From Anaerostipes caccae L1-92 (GTDB lineage Bacteria > Bacillota > Clostridia > Lachnospirales > Lachnospiraceae), in the NCBI RefSeq assembly GCF_014467075.1, contig NZ_AP023027.1, positions 2,173,501-2,237,500 of the forward strand: a DNA stretch of 64,000 nt. Direction: 5' to 3'. Positions 51,265 to 60,375 of the stretch are shown here, one piece after another. The notes beneath the pieces were generated by a model. That model saw nothing but the letters and a program-made list of their open reading frames with translations, did no database searches and was not told the origin of the DNA. Every line of letters begins with the position of its first letter. Position 1 is the first letter of the stretch. The translations under genes and the position numbers were made by a program.

Positions 51265-52059
51265 TTATGATAATAACATTCTGTCGTTGGCAAAATCTTC
51301 TCCGCTGGTTTCCTCAAACTTCTGCAGAAGATCGGCGACTTTCAGGTTCTTCTTTTCTTCCCCTGAAACATCATAGATGATCCTGCCGCTGTTCATCATG
51401 ATCAGACGGTTTCCGATGCGTATGGCATCTTTCATGTTATGAGTTACCATCATAGCGGTCAGACTGTCTCTTGCGATGATCTTCTCCGTAAGTTCCAATA
51501 CCTTTTTCGCCGTCTTCGGGTCCAGAGCCGCCGTGTGCTCGTCTAAGAGCAAAAGACTCGGCTTGTTCAGCGTAGCCATTAGCAGTGTCAGGGCCTGTCT
51601 CTGTCCTCCGGACAAAAGGCCTACCTTTGAGGTAAGACGATCCTCCAGTCCCAAGTCCAGCATCGCCAGCTTTTCTTTATACATCTTTTTCTCGCTCTTT
51701 GTAATGCCCCAGCGCAGGCCGCGGTTCTTCCCACGGCGGTGAGCCATGGCCATATTCTCCTGAATTTCCATGCCGGCTGCGGTTCCCATCATAGGGTCCT
51801 GGAACACACGCCCAAGCATATAGGCCCGTTTGTGCTCCGGCAGGTCCGAAATGTCTTTGCCGTCCAGAAGGATAGTTCCCTGGTCAATGGGATATACGCC
51901 TGCGATCATGTTCAGCATCGTTGACTTGCCTGCCCCGTTGCCTCCGATCACAGTCACAAAATCCCCCGGATTCAGGTGAAGATCGATCCCGTCCAGCGCC
52001 TTCTTTTCATTGACCGTGCCTTTATTAAATGTCTTGTGCACATCGATGATGTTTAACAT
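51265..52059 (-). CDS. ABC transporter ATP-binding protein (TrpZ-like)
   Basis: A protein of 264 residues. Walker A GGNGAGKST, signature LLSGGQRQALTLL and Walker B LLLLDEHTAALDP are intact. It powers the permease encoded upstream; the two genes overlap by seven bases. The arrangement SBP-permease-ATPase and the SBP family match the transporters of the TrpXYZ type, some of which carry tryptophan. Confidence 0.9.
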   Translation of the reverse strand: MLNIIDVHKTFNKGTVNEKKALDGIDLHLNPGDFVTVIGGNGAGKSTMLNMIAGVYPIDQGTILLDGKDISDLPEHKRAYMLGRVFQDPMMGTAAGMEIQENMAMAHRRGKNRGLRWGITKSEKKMYKEKLAMLDLGLEDRLTSKVGLLSGGQRQALTLLMATLNKPSLLLLDEHTAALDPKTAKKVLELTEKIIARDSLTAMMVTHNMKDAIRIGNRLIMMNSGRIIYDVSGEEKKNLKVADLLQKFEETSGEDFANDRMLLS

Positions 52060-52967
52060 GCGGTGTTCCCTCCTTTTCCAGGAATTCTTTTCTGGGAGTA
52101 TCTGGACTTGATCGCCGGGATACCCAGAGCTAACGCTACGACTAATGCCGTAAACAGCTTCATATCGTCTGTGCTGAGTCCCATATACAGCACCAGTGAA
52201 ATGATCATGCGGTAAATGACAGAGCCAAACACGACAGAAGCCAGTATATACATGAAATTAAACCGTTTTCCAAAGATTACTTCTCCGATCACGATGGATG
52301 CCAGACCGATGACAATGGCTCCGGTCCCCATCTTAATATCACCATATCCCTGGCTCTGTCCGACCAGAGCACCTGAGACGGAGATCATTCCGTTGGAAAT
52401 GACAAGGCCGATGACTTTTGATGTATTCGTATTAGCCCCCAAAGCCCTGACCATATATTCATTGTTTCCGGTCGCCCTCAGGGCACATCCGATCTCTGTG
52501 CCGCAGAACCAGTAGATGCACAGCACCACAAAAATACTGATCACTGCTCCAACGAGCAGAGTAGCCATCGTCTGATCCAGTTTCAGTGCATCAATAGCCT
52601 GGGTGAATACGGTATCCTCTCCCAGCAGTGATGTGTTTGGCTGTCCCATGATACGGATATTGACCGAATACAGGGCGATCATTGTCAGAATACCGGCTAA
52701 AATCGCAGGGATTTTTAATTTCGTATGTAAAAATCCGGTGACTGCTCCTGCCGCCATTCCCGCCGCCAATGCGATGACAAGAGATGCAAAAGGGTTCACT
52801 CCTTTTACGATCATAACTGCGCTGATGCATCCCCCAAGGGCAAACGTACCTTCACAGGACAAATCCGGAATATCCAATATCCTGAATGTAATATAGACAC
52901 CAAGCGCCATGATTCCCCACAGTGTACCCTGGGCAATCGCACTCTGCATGTTTACTGCTAAATCCAT
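52053..52967 (-). CDS. ABC transporter permease (branched-chain-type, TrpY-like)
   Basis: A protein of 304 residues with eight to nine membrane segments. LDIPDLSCEGTFALGGCISA and LRATGNNEYMVRALGANTN are conserved in this permease family. It overlaps the ATPase gene by seven bases. It is separated from the SBP gene by 212 bp, with a strong terminator. Confidence 0.9.
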   Translation of the reverse strand: MDLAVNMQSAIAQGTLWGIMALGVYITFRILDIPDLSCEGTFALGGCISAVMIVKGVNPFASLVIALAAGMAAGAVTGFLHTKLKIPAILAGILTMIALYSVNIRIMGQPNTSLLGEDTVFTQAIDALKLDQTMATLLVGAVISIFVVLCIYWFCGTEIGCALRATGNNEYMVRALGANTNTSKVIGLVISNGMISVSGALVGQSQGYGDIKMGTGAIVIGLASIVIGEVIFGKRFNFMYILASVVFGSVIYRMIISLVLYMGLSTDDMKLFTALVVALALGIPAIKSRYSQKRIPGKGGNTAC

Positions 52968-53110
52968 TCTTCTTCTCCTTTTCTTACTTTACTGTCCACG
53001 AGAATTTATTATACCACGATTTAAGACTTTGCACCAGTGAAGTTCTGAGAAAGCTGTCCATGTATATAACTGCTATTTTCTTTCTTAAAAGGCGGACTAA
53101 TTCTCCGGAA

Positions 53111-53152
53111 GAAAAAAGCTGTCTTCTTTCACTCCATGAAAGAAGACAGCTT
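53111..53152 (-). terminator. Terminator between the SBP and permease genes
   Basis: A perfect 15-bp stem (AAGCTGTCTTCTTTC and its complement, loop ATGGAGT) followed by TTTTTTC. It should make the lipoprotein more abundant than the permease, or separate the two transcripts. Confidence 0.88.
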
Positions 53153-53179
53153 ATATACCTATCATTTATTACGGTAGAT

Positions 53180-54196
53180 TTATTTTTTCTTTTCTGTGAT
53201 CGTTGTCACCATCTTGGCTTTTTTCTCTAAATCTTTCGGAACCTTGATTCCCAGCTTCTTTACGGTATCTTTGTTGATGATCAAGTCAGCATTGCTCTGA
53301 TATTCGATTGGCATTGTCTTTGTCTCTGCTTTGCCCTCTAAGATCTTGACTGCCTGCGCAGCGGTCTGTTTTCCAAGTTCGTAGTAGTTGATTCCGTATG
53401 TAGCAAGGCCTCCGCCGGTGCACATACCTTCTTCTCCCACGATAACAGGAATCTTGGCTTCGTTGGCTACCATAGACACGGTATTCATTCCGGCTGCGAT
53501 CAGATTGTCTGTCGGCGCATAGATGGCATCCGCTTTCCCTTTCAGGGATTCCACTACCTGACGAATCTCGCTGGATTCGGATACAGTAGCATCCATGGTC
53601 TCAAATCCTAACTTCTTTGCTTCTTTCTTCGCCATAGCGACCTGGATCTTTGAGTTTGCTTCTGCTGAACAGTATAACATAGCTACTTTCTTTGTTTTCG
53701 GAAGCATCTGTTTTAACAGTTCCATCTGCTTTTTCACTGGTGTCAGGTCTGAAGTTCCGGAAACGTTGTTGCCTGGCTCCTCATTGCTCTTTACAAGTTT
53801 TGATGCAGCCGGATCTGTTACGGCTGTCACCAGAATCGGAATATCCTTTGACTCATTCGCCATCGCCTGAGCCGCAGGTGTGGCAATCGCCAGAACCAGA
53901 TCACACTTGTCATTGACAAACTGAGATGCGATGGTCTGACAATTTGACTGCTCATTCTGAGCATTCTTATATTCAATCTTGATCTTATCTCCGTCTTTAT
54001 ATCCGGCATCCTCAAGGCCTTCTTTAAAGCCTTTGTAAGCCGCATCTAAAGCTGCGTGCTCGGTAAGCTGCACAACGCCGATCTTCTTTTGTTCCTTTTT
54101 TGCCTCGTCTTTCTTGTCACTTCCTCCGCATCCGGAGAGTACCGCTGCACTCATCACGGCTGCAAGCCCCACTGCCATAAACTTCTTTAATCTCAT
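53180..54196 (-). CDS. ABC transporter substrate-binding lipoprotein (TrpX-like), copy 1
   Basis: A protein of 338 residues of the ABC_sub_bind family. The lipobox is LSGC (Cys23) in AAVLSGCGG. SNCQTIASQFVNDKCDLVLA, LYCSAEANSKIQVAMAK and GLATYGINYYELGKQTA are family motifs. It brings substrate to the permease encoded downstream. A paralogue lies 296 bp upstream. The ligand may be tryptophan or another amino acid. Confidence 0.9.
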   Translation of the reverse strand: MRLKKFMAVGLAAVMSAAVLSGCGGSDKKDEAKKEQKKIGVVQLTEHAALDAAYKGFKEGLEDAGYKDGDKIKIEYKNAQNEQSNCQTIASQFVNDKCDLVLAIATPAAQAMANESKDIPILVTAVTDPAASKLVKSNEEPGNNVSGTSDLTPVKKQMELLKQMLPKTKKVAMLYCSAEANSKIQVAMAKKEAKKLGFETMDATVSESSEIRQVVESLKGKADAIYAPTDNLIAAGMNTVSMVANEAKIPVIVGEEGMCTGGGLATYGINYYELGKQTAAQAVKILEGKAETKTMPIEYQSNADLIINKDTVKKLGIKVPKDLEKKAKMVTTITEKKK

Positions 54197-54303
54197 AACT
54201 CTGTCCTCCGTCCTTGTTGTTGCGTCATCACTTCAACGCTTTTATGTGCTAAATTATAGCACTGCCGTTCCTCATTGTCAAGCAGATAACAAAGTGGGCA
54301 AGC

Positions 54304-54373
54304 CGCTTGAACTCTCCAACCCCTCAATCTTTGAGGGGCTTGGTAACTTCGCGTACCAGATGCAATTTGATGC
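54304..54373. other. Two small hairpins in the leader of SBP copy 1
   Basis: CCCCTCAATCTTTGAGGGG (8-bp stem, loop TCT) and TTTGATGCAGTCAAA. The second touches the start of the repeat at 54374. They match no riboswitch I recognise. Confidence 0.4.
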
Positions 54374-54460
54374 AGTCAAATGATTTCCTTACGCATCTGT
54401 GTACAGCCCGCGGAGCGTTTTTTGTTTCATAGGGCAGGTCGCAGAACTTTCCTATGAAAC
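54374..54460 (+). repeat. Terminator-associated repeat, copy 3
   Basis: GTCAAATGATTTCCTTACGC, ATCTGTGTACAGCCCGCGGA and GCGTT, then a hairpin TTGTTTCATAGG... CCTATGAAACAA. Best preserved copy of the family. It directly follows the terminator of the second SBP gene. Confidence 0.8.
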
Positions 54461-54490
54461 AAAAAACTGCCCCGGTCTCCCGGAGCAGTT
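54461..54490 (-). terminator. Terminator of the SBP copy 2 gene
   Basis: AACTGC/GCAGTT with an inner CCGG/CCGG stem; TTTTT follows on the minus strand. Confidence 0.75.
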
Positions 54491-54492
54491 CT

Positions 54493-55491
54493 CTATTTGC
54501 TCTTATTCTGTGTTTTAACGAACTTGGCTGTTTTTTTCAGTTCATCCGGAACCCGAATCCCCAGTTTTTTCACCTGGTCTTCATTGATGATCAGATCATA
54601 CTGATCCTGATATCCTACCGGCAGTTCAGAAATCTTTTTCCTGCCTTCCAGTATCTCTTCCGCCTGTTTCGCGGTCTGCTTTCCGAGCCGGTAATAATTG
54701 ATGCCGTATGTTGCAAGCCCGCCTCCTGTACAGAGAGCTTCCTCTCCAACGATCACCGGGATCTTAGCCTCATTGGCCACCATGCTGACAGTATTCATGC
54801 TGGCGGAAATGATATTGTCCGTCGGCACATAGATAACGTCTGCCCGGCCTTTTAAAGACTCCACAACCTGCCGGATCTCACTGGATTCCGACACTGTGGC
54901 ATCCATCGTCTCAAAGCCCTGTGCCTCAGCCGCCAAACGGGCCTGTTTTACCTGAAGCACAGAATTTGCTTCCGCAGAGCAATAGAGAAACGCCGCCTTT
55001 TTTGCCTCCGGCACCAGCTTTTTGATCAGCCCTATCTGTTCTTTCACCGGGGCCATGTCAGAAGTTCCCGACACATTTGTACCCGGTTTTTTATTATCCT
55101 TTACCAGCTTGGCAGCCTGGTGGTCTGTCACTGCCGTGGCAAGGATCGGAATATCCTTCGTCTCCGTAGCCATGGCCTGTGCAGCCGGTGTTGCAATGGC
55201 CAGCACCAGATCACTCCGGTTCCCGACAAACTGGGAAGCGATGGTCTGACAGTTGGACTGATCATTCTGGGCGTTTTTATACTGAATCTCAATATTTTTG
55301 CCGTCCACGTATCCGTCTTCTTTCAGGCCGTCAACAAATCCTTTTCTGGCGTCATTTAACGCATCGTGTTCTACCAGCTGCAGAATTCCGATCCGCTTTA
55401 CATTATCTGATTTTTTGTCTGCACATCCTGTAAGAGTCATCACAGTCGCAAACACTGCCAGGATGCCAAACGCTTGTGCTTTTCGTCTCAT
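54493..55491 (-). CDS. ABC transporter substrate-binding lipoprotein (TrpX-like), copy 2
   Basis: A protein of 332 residues, paralogous to the one at 53180 along its full length, including QTIASQFVGNRSDLVLAIAT and SSEIRQVVESLKGRADVIYV. The lipobox is LTGC (Cys23). It has its own terminator and lies right downstream of pnp (8 bp), with no permease of its own. It may share the downstream permease and offer a second ligand range. Confidence 0.9.
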   Translation of the reverse strand: MRRKAQAFGILAVFATVMTLTGCADKKSDNVKRIGILQLVEHDALNDARKGFVDGLKEDGYVDGKNIEIQYKNAQNDQSNCQTIASQFVGNRSDLVLAIATPAAQAMATETKDIPILATAVTDHQAAKLVKDNKKPGTNVSGTSDMAPVKEQIGLIKKLVPEAKKAAFLYCSAEANSVLQVKQARLAAEAQGFETMDATVSESSEIRQVVESLKGRADVIYVPTDNIISASMNTVSMVANEAKIPVIVGEEALCTGGGLATYGINYYRLGKQTAKQAEEILEGRKKISELPVGYQDQYDLIINEDQVKKLGIRVPDELKKTAKFVKTQNKSK

Positions 55492-55499
55492 ATTCTTCC

Positions 55500-57587
55500 C
55501 TATGATAATTTTTCTTCCAGTTTTAAGTTGATTCTGCCCATCTTGTCAATTTCCAGTACTTTGACGGCTACGCGGTCCCCGATGTTGACCACATCTTCCA
55601 CTTTCTCCACGCGATCTTTTGCAAGTTTGGAAATATGGATCAGTCCGTCTTTGTTCGGTGAAACCTGTACAAAGGCACCGAACTGCATGATTCTCACGAC
55701 CTCGCCCTCATAGATATCGCCCACATTCAGCGGTTCCACGATAGATTTAATAATACCAATCGCTTTATCAATCATTTCCTGATCTTCACTTAAGATATCC
55801 ACTCTTCCGGACTCATCAATATCAATTTTCACGCCGGTCTCATCAATAATAGCATTGATCGTCTTGCCCTGTTTGCCGATGACTTCGGAAATCTTCTCAG
55901 GATCAATGGTGTACTGGGAGATCTTAGGCGCATATTTTCCTACATGGTCTCTCGCTTCTCCGATGACCGGATTCATAACGTCGTGAAGAATATAGGTTCT
56001 CGCTTCTTTTGTCCTTGCGATCGCTTCACGGATAATCTGGTCTGTAAGTCCGTGGATCTTGATATCCATCTGGATGGCTGTGATTCCCTTATCGGTTCCT
56101 GCCACCTTAAAGTCCATGTCTCCGAAAAAGTCTTCCAGACCCTGGATGTCGGTGAGGATCAGATAATCATCGTCGCTGTCTCCTGTCACCAGTCCTACAG
56201 AAATACCGGCTACCGGCGCTTTGACCGGCACACCTGCTGCCATCAGAGACAGAGAAGATGCACAGATGCTTCCCTGGGATGTGGAACCATTGGATTCCAT
56301 GATCTCAGATACGGTACGGATCGCATACGGGAACTCTTCTTCTGTCGGAAGCACCGGTATCAGTGCACGTTCTGCCAACGCTCCATGTCCGATCTCTCTT
56401 CGTCCCGGACCTCTGCTCGGTCTGGTCTCTCCTACGGAATAGGAAGGAAAATTATAGTGGTGCATGTAGCGCTTGCTCGTCTCGTCCTGATCCATGCCGT
56501 CCAGTCTCTGCGCTTCTGAAAGAGAGCCCAGAGTGGTCACGGTCATAACCTGGGTCTGTCCTCTCTGGAACAGTGCAGAGCCGTGGACTCTCGGCAGACA
56601 GTCAACCTCTGCCGCCAAATGACGGATCTCCGTGATATCCCTTCCGTCCGGACGCTTTTTATCTTTTAAGATCATTTTTCTCACGGTCTTCTTCTGGAAG
56701 GTATACACAGCCTCCCCGATCTGAGACAGCCACTCTTCATTGTCGGCATAGCGCTCTGCTAATTTATCTTCAATACCGCGGATATTTTCTTCCCTCACCT
56801 GTTTTTCATCGGTGAAGACCGCTTCTTCCATGGCTTCCGGTGTAATAAAGGAAACCATATCCTCATACATCTCCTGATCGATTTCATGATGCTCATATTC
56901 ATGCTTTTCTTTGCCGCATTCTGCAACGATCGTGTCGATGAATGCAATAATCTCTTTATTTACCTCATGTGCTTTAAAGATCGCCTCAATCATTATATCT
57001 TCCGGCACTTCATTGGCGCCAGCCTCAATCATGATAACTTTTTCTCTCGTAGAGGCCACAGTCAGTGACATCTCGGATACTTCTTTCTGAGCCGCCGTCG
57101 GATTGATGATAAACTCTCCGTCAATCAATCCGACCATCGTGGATGCGGTAGGTCCGTCGAAAGGAATATCAGAAATGCATGTCGCGATAGCTGAACCGAG
57201 CATTGCGGTAAGCTCCGGGCTGCAGTCCGGGTCTACGGACATAACAAGGTTGTCCAGCAGTACGTCGTTTCTGTAATCTTTCGGAAACAGAGGACGCATC
57301 GGACGGTCGATTACACGGTCTGTGAGAATCGCATTCTCAGAAGGTCTTGCCTCTCTCTTTAAAAATCCTCCCGGAATTTTACCCACTGCATACTGTTTCT
57401 CTTCATATTCGACACTCAGCGGGAAGAAATCAATTCCGTCTCTCGGTTTATCGGAAGCCGTAGCTGTCGAGAGGACAACGGTGTCTCCGTAGTGCATAAA
57501 TGCCGCACCGTTTGCCTGTGCCGCCACACGCCCCACTTCTACGGTCAAAGTCCTGCCTGCAAGTTCCATACTAAATTTTTTTACCAT
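55500..57587 (-). CDS. pnp: Polynucleotide phosphorylase
   Basis: A protein of 695 residues: two RNase PH domains, a KH domain (ISEVIGKQGKTINAIIDETG) and an S1 domain (GDIYEGEVVRIMQFGAFVQV). It degrades RNA from the 3' end by phosphorolysis. The start at 57587 (MVKKFSMELAGRTL) has AAGGAG seven bases upstream. Its leader has a 70-nt hairpin that could be a site of RNase III control, as in E. coli. Confidence 0.96.
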   Translation of the reverse strand: MVKKFSMELAGRTLTVEVGRVAAQANGAAFMHYGDTVVLSTATASDKPRDGIDFFPLSVEYEEKQYAVGKIPGGFLKREARPSENAILTDRVIDRPMRPLFPKDYRNDVLLDNLVMSVDPDCSPELTAMLGSAIATCISDIPFDGPTASTMVGLIDGEFIINPTAAQKEVSEMSLTVASTREKVIMIEAGANEVPEDIMIEAIFKAHEVNKEIIAFIDTIVAECGKEKHEYEHHEIDQEMYEDMVSFITPEAMEEAVFTDEKQVREENIRGIEDKLAERYADNEEWLSQIGEAVYTFQKKTVRKMILKDKKRPDGRDITEIRHLAAEVDCLPRVHGSALFQRGQTQVMTVTTLGSLSEAQRLDGMDQDETSKRYMHHYNFPSYSVGETRPSRGPGRREIGHGALAERALIPVLPTEEEFPYAIRTVSEIMESNGSTSQGSICASSLSLMAAGVPVKAPVAGISVGLVTGDSDDDYLILTDIQGLEDFFGDMDFKVAGTDKGITAIQMDIKIHGLTDQIIREAIARTKEARTYILHDVMNPVIGEARDHVGKYAPKISQYTIDPEKISEVIGKQGKTINAIIDETGVKIDIDESGRVDILSEDQEMIDKAIGIIKSIVEPLNVGDIYEGEVVRIMQFGAFVQVSPNKDGLIHISKLAKDRVEKVEDVVNIGDRVAVKVLEIDKMGRINLKLEEKLS

Positions 57588-57614
57588 GTTTAATCTCCTT
57601 AAAACAATATTTAA

Positions 57615-57684
57615 AAGACGCCGAAACAACTAAGCGGTCCACAGCACAGTCTGTGGACTCCTTAGTAGTCTCGGAATACGTCTT
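57615..57684 (-). promoter_or_regulatory. Long hairpin in the pnp leader
   Basis: AAGACG, ACTAAG and GGTCCACAG pair with CTGTGGAC, CTTAGT and CGTCTT over 70 nt, with small bulges. No T run follows on the minus strand, so it is not a plain terminator. Confidence 0.65.
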
Positions 57685-57715
57685 TCACAACTTTTTTATT
57701 GTATCACAACTGAAT

Positions 57716-57748
57716 GAAAAAAAGAAGACAGGAATTTGAATTCCTGTC
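57716..57748 (-). terminator. Terminator of rpsO
   Basis: Perfect 10-bp stem GACAGGAATT and its complement with loop CA, then TTCTTTTTTT on the minus strand. Confidence 0.88.
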
Positions 57749-57760
57749 CCCATAATTCTG

Positions 57761-58027
57761 CTATTTTCTCAGTCCGAGTCTCTCGATCAGCGCACGGTAT
57801 CTAGCAACATCCTTATTCTTTAAGTATGCTAAAAGATTACGTCTCTTACCTACCATCTTTAACAGACCTCTTCTGGAATGGTGATCCTTCTTGTGCATAT
57901 CAAAATGCTCCTGAAGTTCTTCAATCCTTGCTGTAAGGATCGCGATCTGCACTTCCGGTGAACCGGTGTCATTGGCATCCCTTCCGAATTCTGCAACGAT
58001 CTGTTTTTTCTTTTCTGATGAAATCAT
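57761..58027 (-). CDS. rpsO: Ribosomal protein S15
   Basis: A protein of 88 residues. [40 protein letters not shown] and [13 protein letters not shown] are the universal S15 signature. It binds 16S rRNA early in small-subunit assembly. The gene precedes pnp, as in many bacteria. AAGGAGGAAAC precedes the ATG. Confidence 0.97.
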   Translation of the reverse strand: MISSEKKKQIVAEFGRDANDTGSPEVQIAILTARIEELQEHFDMHKKDHHSRRGLLKMVGKRRNLLAYLKNKDVARYRALIERLGLRK

Positions 58028-58153
58028 TTTGTTTCCTCCTTAAATTATATGAAATAGCCGCCAGATACTAAGACTTGGTCGGAGATGTCCGAAATCTGAG
58101 TACCGGTCAACTTGATAAGTATATCACAGAAAAAATCCCCTGTAAAGGATCAT

Positions 58154-58948
58154 TTACATATTTCTGCTCACTTCCACAGCTGCATTAGCTGCTTCTATGA
58201 CAGCGCTCCTGAGTCCTTTTTGCTCCAGTACTCTGACTGCCTCAATAGTAGTTCCCGCCGGTGAACAAACCGCATCTTTTAATTTCCCGGGGTGTTCCTT
58301 TGTCTCAAGAACCATTTTTGCACTGCCCAGCACTGCCTGGGCAGCAAAGGTATATGCTTTTTCTCTCGGTATCCCTCCGAGCACCGCAGCATCCGCCAGC
58401 GCCTCGATAAACATATAGACGTAGGCCGGTGAACTTCCGCTGACACCGACAACCGCGTCAATGAGCTTTTCATCCACAATTTCTACCTTCCCGAAACTTT
58501 CAAAAATCTTCCGGACTTCCCGTGCTTCTTCCTCCTCAACATATGGATTCATACACATGCCGGTCATGCCTTCCCCTACCAGAGCCGGTGTATTCGGCAT
58601 GGTGCGGATGATTTTTGTTTCTTTTCCGAAGCTTCTCTCCACAGTCTCCATAGAAAGTCCTGCCGCAATAGTGACAACGATCTGGTCTTTGCCGACCTCG
58701 TCCCGAATCTCCCGGATCACCTTATCATACATCTGCGGTTTCACGGACAGAACAATGATTCTTGAATTCTTCGCCGCTTTTATGTTGTCTGACGTTGTTG
58801 TTATGCCTAGCTGCTCTGAGATTTGATTCATTTTGTCCTCAGAGGGCCCGGAAGCGATCATCTCGTCTTTTGTAAATGTCCCTTCCGCAAGAATTCCCGA
58901 AATCATGGCCTTCGCCATGTTTCCGCATCCGATAAATCCAATTTCCAT
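58154..58948 (-). CDS. proC: Pyrroline-5-carboxylate reductase
   Basis: A protein of 264 residues. GFIGCGNMAKAMISG is the NAD(P) site; TMPNTPALVGEGMTGM and the C-terminal SPAGTTIEAVRVLEQKGLRS are diagnostic. It makes proline from pyrroline-5-carboxylate. It lies 15 bp after the pseudouridine synthase gene. Confidence 0.95.
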   Translation of the reverse strand: MEIGFIGCGNMAKAMISGILAEGTFTKDEMIASGPSEDKMNQISEQLGITTTSDNIKAAKNSRIIVLSVKPQMYDKVIREIRDEVGKDQIVVTIAAGLSMETVERSFGKETKIIRTMPNTPALVGEGMTGMCMNPYVEEEEAREVRKIFESFGKVEIVDEKLIDAVVGVSGSSPAYVYMFIEALADAAVLGGIPREKAYTFAAQAVLGSAKMVLETKEHPGKLKDAVCSPAGTTIEAVRVLEQKGLRSAVIEAANAAVEVSRNM

Positions 58949-58963
58949 GCTGATTTCCTTTCT

Positions 58964-59881
58964 TTAACCTAAACGTTTTAAGAGTTCTTCAAAGTATGCA
59001 GGAAGCCCTACCTCAAACTCCATGTATTCCTTCGTCCTCGGATGGGTAAACCCGAGGACTTTGGCGTGAAGACACTGCCCTTCAAGGGAATACTTAGACT
59101 TTTTCGGACCATAGACGGTATCACCCAAAAGCGGATGTCCGATGGATGCCATATGCACCCGGATCTGATGGGTCCTTCCCGTCTCCAGTCTGCATTCGAT
59201 GTAGGTAAAACCTTCTTTCAGGCGTTCCAGCACCCGGTAATGAGTGACTGCTCTCCTGCCGGCCTCCCGGTCTATGGCCATCTTTTTTCGGTCTTTCCTG
59301 CTCCTTGCGATCGGTGCATCCACTGTTCCTGATTCTTCTTTTATGTTGTGACAGACAATGGCGTGATATCGCCTTGTGATCGTATGATCCTTCAGCTGTT
59401 CTGCCAGACACTGGTGGGCCATATCGTTTTTGCAGACGATGAGAATTCCTGTGGTATCCTTATCGATTCTGTGGACGATGCCGGGGCGCAGTACCCCGTT
59501 GATCCCTGACAGCTCATCCCTGCAGTGTTCCATCAGCCCGTTGACCAGAGTGCCCTCATAGTGGCCAGGTGCCGGATGAACGACCATGTTCTTGGGTTTA
59601 TTGATCAGAATAATGTCCCGGTCTTCATAGACAATGTCCAGATCCATTTTTTCAGGCTTAATGGAGAGCTCCGTCGGCTTCGGAACCTTCAAAATGACCC
59701 GTTCCCCTTCCCGGACTTTATAATTGCTCTTTTTTTCAGCGTCATCTACCAGCACCGCTGAATCTTTGCAAAGCTTCTGTAAATAGGATCTTGTAAATTC
59801 AGGGAACCTTCCGGCCAGACAGACATCCAGTCTGCTGCCGGTCTCTTTCTGCGAAACTGTAAATTGTCTCTCTTGTTCCAT
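58964..59881 (-). CDS. RluA/RluD-family pseudouridine synthase
   Basis: A protein of 305 residues. An N-terminal S4 domain (RLDVCLAGRFPEFTRSYLQK) is followed by the catalytic domain with HRIDKDTTGILIV (catalytic Asp) and ECRLETGRTHQIRVHM. It isomerises uridines, most likely in 23S rRNA. It overlaps lspA by one base. In Firmicutes it often follows lspA. Confidence 0.92.
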   Translation of the reverse strand: MEQERQFTVSQKETGSRLDVCLAGRFPEFTRSYLQKLCKDSAVLVDDAEKKSNYKVREGERVILKVPKPTELSIKPEKMDLDIVYEDRDIILINKPKNMVVHPAPGHYEGTLVNGLMEHCRDELSGINGVLRPGIVHRIDKDTTGILIVCKNDMAHQCLAEQLKDHTITRRYHAIVCHNIKEESGTVDAPIARSRKDRKKMAIDREAGRRAVTHYRVLERLKEGFTYIECRLETGRTHQIRVHMASIGHPLLGDTVYGPKKSKYSLEGQCLHAKVLGFTHPRTKEYMEFEVGLPAYFEELLKRLG

Positions 59882-60375
59882 CAGCCCTGTTTCCTTTTTT
59901 CCAAAAATGCAAAATCGTCTTCTTTATAATAAACAAGAATGAGAAAAAACAGTACTGCCATAGATACTGTCACATAGATATCAGCTACGTTGAACACAGG
60001 GAAATTGATCGGCTTAAAGTAGAAAAAGTCCACCACATATCCCCTGAAAATTCTGTCTATAAGATTGCCGACGGCTCCGGCACATAAAAAAACATAGCAA
60101 AAGCGGAGCGGACGGTATTTTTTCTCATCCGGAAGCTTAGAATAAGCAAATGTAAGCAGTGCCACAGCAAGCACTGTGATAACAAAAAACAGCCATTGCT
60201 GGTTTTGAAGAATTCCAAAAGCCGCACCCCTGTTTTCCACGTACTGAAGTTCAAATATATCTTTCAGGATTGAAATTCCTTCTCTCCCTTTCAGGGACAT
60301 CACCGCCGCTGCCTTTGAAATCTGGTCTGCGGCCAGAAAAATTGCGATCGCGGCAAACACTTTTATCTGCTTCAT
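59881..60375 (-). CDS. lspA: Lipoprotein signal peptidase (signal peptidase II)
   Basis: A protein of 164 residues with four membrane segments. The catalytic Asp pair is in VGNLIDRIFRGYVVDFF and FNVADIYVTVS; AADQISKAAA is the N-terminal motif. It cleaves lipoprotein signal peptides at the membrane. Its start overlaps the aroB stop by four bases (ATGA). Confidence 0.95.
   Translation of the reverse strand: MKQIKVFAAIAIFLAADQISKAAAVMSLKGREGISILKDIFELQYVENRGAAFGILQNQQWLFFVITVLAVALLTFAYSKLPDEKKYRPLRFCYVFLCAGAVGNLIDRIFRGYVVDFFYFKPINFPVFNVADIYVTVSMAVLFFLILVYYKEDDFAFLEKRKQG

Noticed and set aside
54304..54340. Hairpins before SBP copy 1 as a riboswitch or an IS200/605-type guide RNA end
   Set aside because: The stems are short, no conserved riboswitch core is present, and no TnpA or TnpB gene or remnant is nearby.
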